A stretch of DNA of 64,000 bases. Source: Manduca sexta. Taxonomy: Eukaryota; Arthropoda; Insecta; Lepidoptera; Sphingidae. Below, piece after piece: positions 1 through 11,797 of this stretch. Within the stretch, counting starts at the first letter, position 1. Every line of letters starts with the position of its first letter. The notes under the pieces were generated by a model, which had not been told where the DNA came from, did no database searches, and saw only the letters and a program-made list of their open reading frames with translations. The stretch is from positions 8,029,170 to 8,093,169 of the forward strand of contig NC_051134.1 of assembly GCF_014839805.1 (NCBI RefSeq), written 5' to 3'. A program made the position numbers and the translations under genes.

Positions 1-1469
1 AAGTATTTAAAAAAACTGCATCGAATATTTCTTAAATATTTGTCTGCACAAATGTTTAGATTACGGGGATTGCCACAGCGTAATAAAATTGCTAATTAAA
101 TTCAGATTAGATTTAATACAGAGTAGGTTACGGTTAGGCTACGATATTATTCTATCTTGCGCTACAGTGAATGAGCGTATAAATGACTTTGTCAAGTAAG
201 TACACTACAAGTACGACAACTTAGACAGAATCAAGTTTTGCTCAAACGTTTAAGATTGCAAACCCCTTCAAATAATTGTACGACATAAGTATATTTTTGA
301 CCCTGAGGGGCGTAACCTTCCGTCCAGTCTTCATAATACGGACAACCCTGGACGATGAAAGCGGCAATAAATCAATGAACTGAGAACGCAGAGGCGCCGA
401 AGGCAGGCGGCCAGGTGCGGCTCGGATGTATGGAAGTGGGACAGCTCGGCCGAATTTAAAGCGGCCAAGTCCTTGAAGCCGAGCCAAAGGCGCGCCGGCG
501 CCACCTCCGCTAACGCGGCCGCGCGCTTCGCCCGTATTAATCATCTGCCTCTAAGCGACGCTTCCGCCCAGAGTCAATATCTCATTGAAAAAAGATTTAA
601 GAACTACCTCACCTAGTAACTGACTTGCCACGCGACGCCGAACGTCGCAACTAATTGAAAAAGTCACTGGACACCTTCCTTCAATGGAAGAAAGCAAAAT
701 GTGACACAGCACAACAGCGCCCATTGTCCAGTGCTATTTAAACTTTTCCAAATAATATTAATGCAAAAAAATAATACGACAGGTTTTAAATAGCAGGAGC
801 GCGGCATAGACATAACGCTACGTCTGTTGCGACGTGACGAAACTTTAGTTCTAAATTTTGGCCAGAACAACTTACAAATACATTCTAAAACACATCACTG
901 ATTCAGCAGGTTTATGAAAGTTATAGAAAATCATTTTAACATTAAATCGTATTGTGACAACAAATATAGACCATTAAATCGAACACTTGACGTATCGATG
1001 TATGTACGTACAATGAATATCATAGAACCATACAGAAAGAAACACAGAAATCCACATGATCTTATGGCCTTCAGTTTTTTTATATTTTAAAACAGTTAAT
1101 TCACGTCTACCAACTTGTAAGCGAATAACAACAATCAAAAGCCGACTGTCGAATAATACAATTTCCTTGTGCATTTAGTATTCTATTCATACCAATCAGG
1201 AGCTAGCACCTGAAGCTTGGGGCATTAACTCCACCGCCTTCATATATGAATTAGTGTTTTGGTCGCAATATGAATATTACAAAATTCAAGTACGCAACCG
1301 GAACCCGCTAAACCCATAAGCAGATTTAAGACATAAATATAAATTAGGAGTTCGTAATTCCAGCAAAAACGAAGGCTCGTCTAAGGGCGGTATTTTCGCT
1401 TCCCATAAAAATCTGAAGATTTAGCTAACAAGAATTCTTTAAGACTGTAATGGCAAAATATATTTAATA
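1..1469. other. Intergenic, nothing recognised
   Basis: AT-rich with a GC-richer patch at 380-520. No conserved reading frame, splice-compatible exon or clear repeat was seen; short open frames here have no family resemblance. Confidence 0.5.
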
Positions 1470-1525
1470 CTAGCTTCCGCTCGCAGCTTCGCCCGCGTGG
1501 ATTTCGGACTTCAAAAATGGAGCCG
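1470..1525 (-). mobile_element. Helitron 3' terminus fragment
   Basis: CTAGCTTCCGC...CGCCCGCGTGGATTTCGG is the reverse complement of the 3' end of the 986-bp Helitrons. Homology stops after about 1525, and the next 100 bp (GC-rich, containing GTTCGAGAATGTTCG) is unrelated. Confidence 0.55.
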
Positions 1526-1782
1526 GTCGCGAACGTTCGAGAATGTTCGTTTTACGAAGCTACTCGCTAGGTGATTCGCTAGCCTCTAGGTGCCAAGCAA
1601 GCCGCCTGCCTGTGCGTTCGCGACCTTATATATATACAAAAATAATCCTTATAGCATGATTCAGTATTCACGCATGATGGCTTATTATTAGCGTATTTCA
1701 TGTATAACTTTGGTGTTTCTATACCGATTTCTATGATTCTTTTTATGGAATATTTAATAATGTTAACTTTTTTAATTAGGGA

Positions 1783-2310
1783 TGACTGAGAGTGTTATAA
1801 ACGTAAGAGTAGACAAATATAATGAGAAAACTTCAAACTGCTAAGCTATCGGGAGTTACACGTGTTATTGTGAGTCAACCATAAAAGATAGACATATGCT
1901 GTCGTGGGATATTTTTTACATAATTTTAAGGAGAACATTTCCGTCATACATGATTTCTGTGTAGCTTTAACCATTAAGCTTGCACACGCGACGGAAGCTT
2001 AAAAAATGGAGTAACTTCTCCCGTTTTCCCAATATTTCCCTTCACTGCTCTGCTCCTATTAATTGTAGCGTGATGAAAAGTATACTATAACCAGCACAGG
2101 AGTATGACAAATAACTGTACCAAGTTTCGTTAAAATCCGTCGAGTAGTTTTTGTTTCTATAACGGTTATACAGACAGACAGACAGACAAAATTTTTACTA
2201 ATTGCATTTTTGGCATCAGTATCGATCCCTAATCACCCCCTGATACTTATTTTGGAAATATATTTCATGTACAGAATTGACCTCTCTACAGATTTATTAT
2301 AAGTATAGAA
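1783..2310 (-). mobile_element. Helitron-related element (second family), inverted copy
   Basis: The reverse complement matches 21264-21783 over its length, including the (GTCT)n stretch, the GGGAAAACGGGAGAAGTTAC segment and the final CTCAGTCA. The two copies share both ends, which defines the element boundaries. Confidence 0.6.
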
Positions 2311-2856
2311 GATAGATAGGCAGATCTAAGAATAAATAATAGTTAGTATCGTAACTACCTATTATATTGTGCATAATAGTGCCAGATAAATATGTCTTGC
2401 AGTGGTATAATGCTGTTGGATATTAAAATATATTTTTGATGAAACGCATTTTAATGCGCCAATGCAACTGGGATCTATCTGGTTCGAATTAGACTCTCAG
2501 TCAACGATGGTGGTTTCATAACTATTCCCCTATAGATCATTAGAAGTATTATTATTTCGCACTCAATAATTTTTTTATTAAATGAGATGGCGTGGTATAC
2601 GAACTACCTATATACTATATAGTTATCGGATACCGGAGCTTAGCGATGATCTTAATTCATGTTCACTGGCACTACATATTGCGTCAAAACATTAACAAAA
2701 GATTTTAAAACAACTACTGATATTTTACTTGCTCATAATTAGTATCACCGCAATGTCTATTTCTGCCGCCGAGCCATATTTGTTTTATGTAAACGCCATT
2801 GTAGCCAATTAGTCAAAAAACATTTCTCTTAAAGTCTTACATGTAAAGGATCCATA

Positions 2857-3260
2857 TCTATACTATTATATAAAAAGCTGAAGGGATTGTTTAAACGCCC
2901 TAATCTCAGGAACTTTTGGTTCGAATTGAAAATTGATTTTAGTGTTGGATAGCCGACTTCTCGAGGGAAGCTATTGGCTATATTATATTACGCTATGACT
3001 AATAGAAGCGGAGCAGTAATAGGTCAACGGTCAGCGTCAACGGTTAAATTTCCGCAACAATCATGTATGACGGAATTGTTAAAAAACGGTACGATTCAAA
3101 AATTCAATAAAAAAATATTTTCAATAGTCCCCCGCTCCATCTGTCTACTTTTCTGAACGCGATAAACTACAAAACTTCCCAACGGATTTCGATGAAATTT
3201 GGTAAGAAGATAGTTTGAGACCCTGGGAAGGACACAGACTTCTTTCTATCCCGACATAAT
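2857..3260 (+). mobile_element. Degenerate Helitron copy
   Basis: TCTATACTATTATATAAAAAG start and recognisable blocks (AATCTCAGGAACT, GACTAATAGAAGCGGAGCAG, GTCCCCCGCTCCATCTG, TTTGAGACCCTGGGAAGGAC) shared with 48959-49623. The 3' end is not recognisable. Confidence 0.5.
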
Positions 3261-5867
3261 TGTATAGCAGGACATTTCTATCGAATAATTTGACAATACC
3301 CGATAATTTTTTCTTGATTACAAAATATGGTAAAATAATAATGCATGGAAATAAATTGTGAAACGATTCATTTTCTCGTAGAACTTTATACAGTACTTCC
3401 AAATTGTTTGGAAGACGTATTCGTCAGACAGCTGGATTGATGAGCTCGACGCCTGGCGAAGGTTACTCGCGGCTAATTGTTATTTGTCTGTTGCGAGTGT
3501 ACGCATTTCAGGTACCAAATCAGACTGAATACTTAGGTAATTAATGATACATCATAATCACGGACTCCTCGGGATGATACTGAGCCTTGGACGAGGACTT
3601 CGATGTAAATGGTCGGTCTTGTTTCGAATTTGTATTTGTATGTATATTAAATATACTTTAAATTCTAAGCAAAACTAACTGGACTAGGATCGCCTTACGC
3701 CTAAATCGGCGATACAAGCAAAAATTAACACAATATTATTTGAAAAATGGTAATACGTACGTTAAGATACTATCGCAGATACAAATGCCGATAACCATCA
3801 AGTGTCACCAAAGAGTTCTCTACCGAGCAGCGGGCTGACGGCGGGATGTCAGATTAAGGCATTTTATCCGTTCGAATCCTTAACTTGATATAATTAAAAC
3901 TGTGCGTAGTGTTAAAATAAAAGAGAGTGTTATAAAGGTTCCTTTGAAGCCAAACTCTCGTGCATACAGATATGTATGTGTGCATAAAACATGACTATTC
4001 TCGCTAGCGGGCCGGCGCTCACAAACATTGCACAGCGGGTTCGGGGAAATACTTGTGTGTGAAATTAACGTTTGTCCCGGTGCGGGCATCGATCTGCGGA
4101 GACTCCCCTCTACTACCCCTGCACGTCTCCCCTCGCCGCGCCGCCCCCCCTCGGGTCAGTTAAATAAAGATTCACACTCACAAATCATTTGGCTCAAGCC
4201 GAATGAATAAATACATGACTGGCATTACGTGCCGGGAGCGAAGCCACGATTACTTTTAGAATAAAACAGATATTAGTGTTGAGAGACGGCGGCGCGGCGC
4301 AGCGACGGCGGCGAGCGCTCGCGGCGAATCAGCCGAGCTGTATATCAAAGCAATTATGTCTCACTCCGGTGAATATCGCTTCTTACAGTGAAGCAAGGCC
4401 AAAGTAATTAACAATAAGCAAAAATATTCCAACTTTTATAATAAACTCCCAAACGCCGCGCCGCAGGATAATGATCAAAAGAAAATTTAAATGGACAAAT
4501 TATGAGGAAACTTAGTAATTCGGGACGGTGTGTTACGGCAGTTCGATTCCGGTTTGAACCCAGCGGATACAGGGCGGTCATTAGGGCCCTTCGTCAACAT
4601 TACCCGCCACTATCTGATCGGACACTATCTGTGGCAAATTACTGACCCAATAAAAATGGGGCCATCGCAGCGCTACCTACATTTATATAACTGTTAGAAC
4701 TCTCCAAGGGTCTCTCGAACCTCGATCCGCAGCGATTAAAGTAAACCAATTTTGTGCAACTTTCTCGCGTCAAATTCATTTTTACCTTCGATATTTTAAA
4801 ATCACCGAACATTTTGGATAGATAAAATGGTTAGTATTTTACGACGGCACATTAAAACTAAGCGTATTTCGTTTTTATGAGGCTTAATAAAATGATCTTA
4901 TTAAAATTTTAGAACATTATGACCTGCATAAATTATGCGATGGGGCGATTATGAGAATTAACGATTTGTTGATGATACAACGTGACTATTACAGCTAAAT
5001 GACAACGTGGGCTATAGTAAATATAACTTGAAACAGCCGAAGCTCTGACAACAGGATTGAGGCTTATTGTAGGCACATGTGTACGCCTATACTTGAAGGT
5101 ATGCAAGGGTCCTGCTAAATCGATCTGCTGAATTAGTTTATAATAAGGTTAAAATTTTAATTCACGCATATTTTCTATGCATTCAAATGAGTCAACTATT
5201 ACACTAATCAGTTGATTGAATATTCTAATACAAGCTATTGCGAGATAAACTAAACTAACTTAGTTTTCCGTCTGGAACCGACATTAGTGTGGTCTTAAAA
5301 AATACAAAGCCAAAGGCATTTACCGTTCAGTGGAATATAAAATGTAATAATCTGAAATGTATATAATATATGTGGGGCTGAGTTATTATTCATATGACTC
5401 TACCAGCGTATACATGTACCTACAGCTTCTACAGGCTCTGCAACCCTCGACTCCATACATTCATGACGGCAATATTCCCCTCCATTTCAGGGCTGATTAC
5501 AAAGGCTCAAGTGTCCATCGACGGCGCCGCCCGAATACTAAAGTGCGTCCTTCGATTTTTGGAAATCGCTTACAGCGTTGAGAATGAGCTCTACCTTCTT
5601 ATTACTGTTTGACTCTTCGCTTAAACCCTGCATTATGAATATAAAATCCAGTGAAATTGTTTGAGAATGGTTGAAAATGTTTAAAAATCCCTTTTCTTAT
5701 AGGCCGCACTAAAAAGTTTTTAGACATCTACTGGATTTCAAGTCAAATAAGCCGTTGGTCTCGTGGAAACATTACGTTTGTTGGTGTTATTATTATATAT
5801 AGAGGGTGTACATTTATTTATTTAAAAATTCCATGAAAGTTTACAGCACTTGGCCGAAACACTTACA
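3260..5867. other. Intergenic, nothing recognised
   Basis: Includes GC-richer patches at about 4090-4160 and 4280-4340. No coding evidence and no clear mobile element. Confidence 0.45.
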
Positions 5868-6853
5868 TCTATATATATAAAAATGAATTGCTGTTCGTTA
5901 GTCTCGCTAAAACTCGAGAACGGCTGAACGGATTTATCTTATCTTGGTCTTGAATTATTCGTGGAGGTCTAGGGAAGATTTAAAAGGTGAGAAAAATTCG
6001 AATAATTGCCGGGAAAATCCTCAAAACAGCATTTTTCTATTTCCCATACAAACGTTTTCTAACTAATACGTAGAGTCAATTTGTGCTTTATTGCTATTGT
6101 ATAAAGTTCACTGTTGTCTAAGCAATGTAGGTGTGTTCCTAACATCAAAGCAGTGTGCGTTGGAGCACAGAATATAATAATGTAATGTCGCGTTCTGAAA
6201 CTCAACAAAAGTGATATCGCGGACCCGACTAAATTGAACAGTCACAAAATTTAATATATCATTAGTTATTTGGTTGGCTTCACGATATTATTTCTTTTGT
6301 TTTACTTTAAAATGCATGTTTTCGTTATGGACAATTTTTGAGCTACTTTTGCATATCTATACTTATAATAAATCTGTAGAGGTCAATTCTGTACATAAAA
6401 TATATTTCCAAAATAACTGGGGGTGATTAGGGATCGATACTGATGCTAAAAATGCAATTAGTAAAATTTTTGTCTGTCTGTCTGTATAACCGTTATAGAA
6501 ACAAAAACTACTCGACGGATTTTAACTTAACTTGGTACAATTATTTTTCATACTCCTGAGCTGGTTATAGTATACTTTTCATCACGCTACAATTAATAGG
6601 AGCATAGCAGTGATGGAAAATGTTGGGAAAACGGGAGAAGTTACTCCATTTTTTAAGCTTCCGTCATTTCGTGTGCAACCTTAATGGTTAAAAGTTCCTT
6701 CGATTTCACCAGGATCCCATCATCAGACCCTAACCGGACAATCGGACCACCTGCATACCACCATAAATTAAAAAAAACATCCCGACAAATTGAGCACCTT
6801 CTCCATTTTTGAAACCCGAAATCCACGCGGGCAAAGCTGCGGGCGGAAGCTAG
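5868..6853 (+). mobile_element. Non-autonomous Helitron, copy 1 (986 bp)
   Basis: It begins TC after an A and ends GGAAGCTAG before a T, as Helitrons do (5' TC, 3' CTRR, A/T target). A GC-rich imperfect hairpin (CGCGGGC...GCTGCGGG) lies just before the 3' end. It has no TIR, no target duplication and no coding capacity. A second copy at 35940-36926 matches it at about 99%. Its 3' half (from about 6358) also matches the elements at 1783-2310 and 21264-21783. Confidence 0.8.
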
Positions 6854-7869
6854 TCTAACAATATAATCTAAATAAACGATACATAATGATTTATCGTGGG
6901 TCACGGATAGTATTATAGTACGATATTCAAATAGCGAAACCGAGGAAAAAATTTAGTTGTATTTATATATTTACCAACAGCATATATAGTATATGAACAA
7001 AATTAAACTTCTAAAGACATAAAAATCGTTAGTGGCTGATATACATATATGGCTATTATAGGTATACACATTATACAAATATATTAAATTACAAGTTAAC
7101 TTAAATACCTAATCAAAAAAAACATAACCGAATTTTACTAAGATGAATTAAAATAATTACCTAGTTTATGTAAGACAAAAGGTCAATAATTTGTTTTAAA
7201 ATTATGAAATTTATCATTGAAACCATCAAGCTCGTTTATTTTGCTAACGAAGGTTAGTACGAGATGGAACAGTGTCATCCTAACTACTGGTCACGCGTGT
7301 CATGCACGCATATATTTAACTGACACATGTTTTTTAACCTCGGTTCTGGTAAAATGTACTAGTTATGTACTATCGGTGCTGAGGGTGATGAACGAACGCG
7401 TTCTAGCAGTAGCGACAAACCCGTCACGTCTGGCAACTCAAGCGCGCGCCCAGCTCCGCCGCGCTGGACTCACGACCGGCCAACGTAATCCACTTTACAT
7501 TCGTAATCGTTATATACGGCTCATACATCTTACAAGCGGTACTCTTTTATCCCTTCGGCTTTGTTTTATGTTTACGCAACGACACTATCCGATAGCATTA
7601 CCATGTTTATAGATCCAAATATAGTTTGGCATTTTTATGATATTTATTACTAACATTTTATTTTAGAATATCATCAACTCTGTTTTATACTCTTTTCCAC
7701 TGAGGGCTGCGGGCATCTTATACCATGAGAAATTGACCTTCGTAGATCATCTAACGGGCTTGTAGATTTCACATAACTACTTAATTTCTTTGAGCTATTA
7801 GGACGGGCATATAGCGATTATATAGGACGGGCAAAGAGATGTGATTTTTTACTCAGTCTGATACAGCGC

Positions 7870-7995
7870 GGAGTCTGATACTTGTGCCCCATATGGCAAT
7901 AAGTTCGCCCCTATCACATCATGGGGTGGAATACGCAGGGCGGAAAGTAGGTGCAACAGTTGCATATCTGCACACCCCTACGGATATAAAAGGCG
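7870..7995 (-). mobile_element. SINE-like retroposon fragment
   Basis: GTGCCCCATATGGCAATAAG, CTATCACATCATGGGGTGG, GTGCAACAGTTGCA and CCCTACGGATATAAAAGGCG are the reverse-strand counterpart of the repeat at 33598-33845 and of a widely seen lepidopteran retroposon consensus. Confidence 0.55.
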
Positions 7996-8714
7996 CGGGT
8001 GTTTGTGCTCAATAATAATATTCATAAGCATTGTGTAAATATCCGTTGTGTCCATATAAATAATATTTGTAAATAGCACGAGTCTGTTAATGAGGCTGTA
8101 CTGTGTGATCAGCATAACAATCGGTGTTAGAAAACAACCGCGCCACAAAATGTGTAATTCCCAATTCCTAGCACCGAATGTAATGAAATTGAGAGCAAAC
8201 AGCCCGCCAGCCCGCCTGCACGCCTCACCAGCCGCCCGCACGCACGCTAGCTCGCGCGCCCCCGGCCGCCGCTGTTTGCACACGCGTTCATTTGCAATGT
8301 TTAACGCACAAAGAGAGTGGTTTCGCTCGCTTTGTTTCCACGCAAATAACTACCTACAGAGATATTAATTAGAAACTTAATGAAACGAAGACATTTGATG
8401 CGCACTGAACATATATAATGTTCGTGTATTTATTTTGGATTTCTGTGTAGGTCTAGCTCATTTTAGCTTTTAACAAAAAGAGCAGAGAAGCTCTCTTTAA
8501 ATACATACATATATATTTTCTTCAATTATTAATTTAATGGAATGTCTAAATAACTTCTATATTATTATCTTAGAAACAGAAGTAAATAAATATTTGTTAT
8601 ATTTATTATACATATATATTATAATATTTATCTTATGTATTTATTTATCGATGTGTATATACGTACATTTATTAATTATTATTTGATTCCTGATTATTTT
8701 GTTTTTGTTCTTAT

Positions 8715-8842
8715 CTTCCTCTTATGCACCTACCTTGATTATCTCTGCACCACCTTAAGGTTGGCTGGTAGAGAATGCCTATGGCATTAAGTCCGCCTGT
8801 ATACTTTTGTATATAAAGTGCTAAATAAATAAATAAATATAC
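8715..8842 (+). mobile_element. 3' end of a non-LTR retrotransposon
   Basis: ACCTTAAGGTTGGCTGGTAG, ATGCCTATGGCATTAAGTCC, then (AAAT)n tail at 8823-8838. This is the common 3' tail of lepidopteran LINEs, 5'-truncated with no reverse transcriptase. Confidence 0.55.
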
Positions 8843-11757
8843 CATTTGGAGTTCATGTTTTTATTAGGCAAGGCATTATTAAGACGATACTTGATACTCA
8901 AGTTATTAAGGGTAAGTACTTATAGAAGACTCGTCAAGACGCGAACAGTTATTGAATTCGAAACTTCAACAATTAAACCATAACTAGATTTTTAAGAGGA
9001 AGTGCTTTTTAATTTTTGGTAAGTAACGGGTCAGTGCCACCCTCGCCGCCGGAGAACATTTGCCTAATGGGTTGAATCAAGCGCGACTCGCGGCTCAAGT
9101 CATTTAAACTGACAAAAATAAAGGTGACTCGAGAGAGTCAGTCTCGCTTGTCAGTCCTGGTGTGAATAATGTTGCTTGAGGTCGATACTTGTCCATTGAT
9201 GTTTACGAATGTTTGATTTTTTCATATAACATTATAAATCAAATCTATAATATCTGAAATGGATTAGTCTTTTGAATCATGAATGATATTTGATATTACT
9301 CGAAATAAAGAATACTGGAAACGTTACATACTATAACTAACATCAAAACGTTATTAAAAGAAAAATCTAACAGCTGATACCGGGCTGGCGATAGGATATT
9401 TAAGAAACAACATACAGCCAATTCTAGATACCATACAACACGTTCATTTTGTTTTCTTATAATACAATAGATAATAACTTTAAACACACAAGGCAACTTG
9501 AGTGTGCGTTAATCGGCCCGTGACTGATAGCAGCTGCTGACCGCCCCGGGGACGCTTTACATCGCGCATTGTCAGGGAACTCCTTTCAACTTAGATCATA
9601 ACTTTAATACGTACCCGACATTAAACACTGAGTTATCAACTCATTGTAAAGCACTAGTAAAAGGCGTGACGGTCTTCGCTTGAGTATGATGTCTCCGCAC
9701 TTTGTCGTTATGAATCTTTTGTGTAGCTTTGTAGTGGTCTTTTACATTATCTTCTTTCATTTCATTGAGCGAGGAGACATGAAATTCGTTTGCTTGTTGG
9801 CAAGGGTCGTGCTCACTCACACAGTATTTAATCCAGTCAAGACTTCAAATTACACAGACTGCATGGCACACTGCGTTACTCACCTTGAGACATAGAAATT
9901 ATATGATACCATATAATTACATTATGCTACAATGTCCTTGACACCGAAACTCTGAGGTAAAACTCTTTAATTACAATGTAAATACATAATACATTCAATG
10001 AAATCCGGCAGTTCAATCACAGTTGTCATGCTGGCCTAGATTCTAACCATTCTATGCATAAAGTACATACTATACTGCGTGGCAGTCTTTGTCTATTCAG
10101 ATATAAAAAAAATAAATGTACCGTGTTCGTAAATTACACTTTAAAATTAATCATTGTTAGAATGTTACCTTTACTTTCAAATATAATTTATAAATAGCTT
10201 GAAAGTGAAACCCGCAACATCACAAAAGACCCTTTAGTGGGGAAAATATATCGTAATTGACACGGTGATGGATACCCATACATCCTGCTCGTATGTAGGT
10301 CACGGACGCGAGACGAGCCAACCATGTGCTGGCGAACATGGCGTTCCAACTCTGTGTACACAGAAAAAATATTTCTTTTTTATTATTTCGGCTTAACTCA
10401 AACTCTCTTTTTATTTGATAAAATAGACCTGCAACTGACAGCTGTAATCGAATTACGCTTTATATACATTTATAAGTTACGACTAACGTCACATAACTTG
10501 ATCATTGAAGTAAATATGTCGACAATGTTCAATGGTTGGCCACGGGCGTGGTACGGGTGAGCTCTGCGTCGTAGCAAAATGCTATTGGCCGTTGTTATTT
10601 CACCGACACTTCAATTATTTAATTAAATTTGCCAGTGGCTTATGAATATCCTGCTTTTCATAGCAAATTAATTTACGAACGGTAAACAAGTGCACGCATA
10701 CCAGTACTACATTCCCTCTACAACAATGTAGATACTGATTATAATTATATAAAAAAAATAATACGATAATATAAAGTAGCTCTCACAAAATGTGGTTAAT
10801 AATTGCGTTTGTATCTCGAAGGGCATCATCATTAGATCAACCGCTTAAGAGACTCAAACATAGCAGAAGATGGAAGCGTTGTGTCTTAATTTCCTATGAG
10901 ACTCATTTCGATGTGAACATTCTTTGTAATAAAGGAAACGAAATGTATTTTTTTCCTTTTAGGCACAGTAAATTGTACTGATTAAATGACTAAATAAATG
11001 CTAGCCATACAGGGTGGATAATTATTACTGGCAAATCACAAATTGACTTCATCAATAACGCACGTAAATAAAAACGTGTTACAATAACAATTAACGCTAA
11101 TACTGTATTACACTACAAACACCAGCAACTTATGAGAAATAAAATTACATAAAATGTAGATTCTTGGTCGAGAGCCAAATCCTTTCCCTGCTTTTTTCCC
11201 TTTCGTCTCATTCCCTTCAGCACGCCTATCACATTTGCATGTAACAAACTGCCAGTAGGCAGTACTGTACAAGTTGAATAGCCAGAGTGTAAAGCTAATC
11301 TTCCAATATAAACTTAAGCTAGCTTTTTTGAAAATCTAAGCCGGCCCGTGAGTATCTGGGTTAAGATCTCAGTACATATATTCGTGGATGACCGGCAAGG
11401 TATGGCGCGTTCGTGACGTCACGTAACCATTTCGACTACTGCGGACGTGATGCCCACCACTTCAGTAGTAATTCCCGCGCACTCCACAATAGTTTGTAAC
11501 TATTCCTCGTACATTGCAGGTGAGACACAGCGTAGTTTGCTTCCGCATAGGACTGCAATGGCAATGTATATGCTATAGAGAGGGATTGCCGGCACAATGT
11601 GGAGTTCGCGCCGGCGGCCGGGGCGCGGCAAGTTATTTGTCTAGATCGCATGGAATGCAGCCACGGACGGTCACCAGTTGTTGGGGCTGCCAGCTTCTAT
11701 AAATTGCTATAGATTAAAGGAATTAATGTTGTGAATACATTCTATACGGGACTAAGC

Positions 11758-11797
11758 AACATTTTCAGTGAACGACTTATCGTTCACTGAAAATGTT
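11758..11797. repeat. Perfect 18-bp hairpin with 4-nt loop
   Basis: AACATTTTCAGTGAACGA at 11758-11775 and its exact reverse complement at 11780-11797 are separated by CTTA. There is no gene nearby. It is followed by TTTTT, but no promoter is recognised. Confidence 0.75.

Noticed and set aside
4530..4565. GTTCGATTCC resembling a tRNA B box
   Set aside because: No A box or cloverleaf could be drawn around it.
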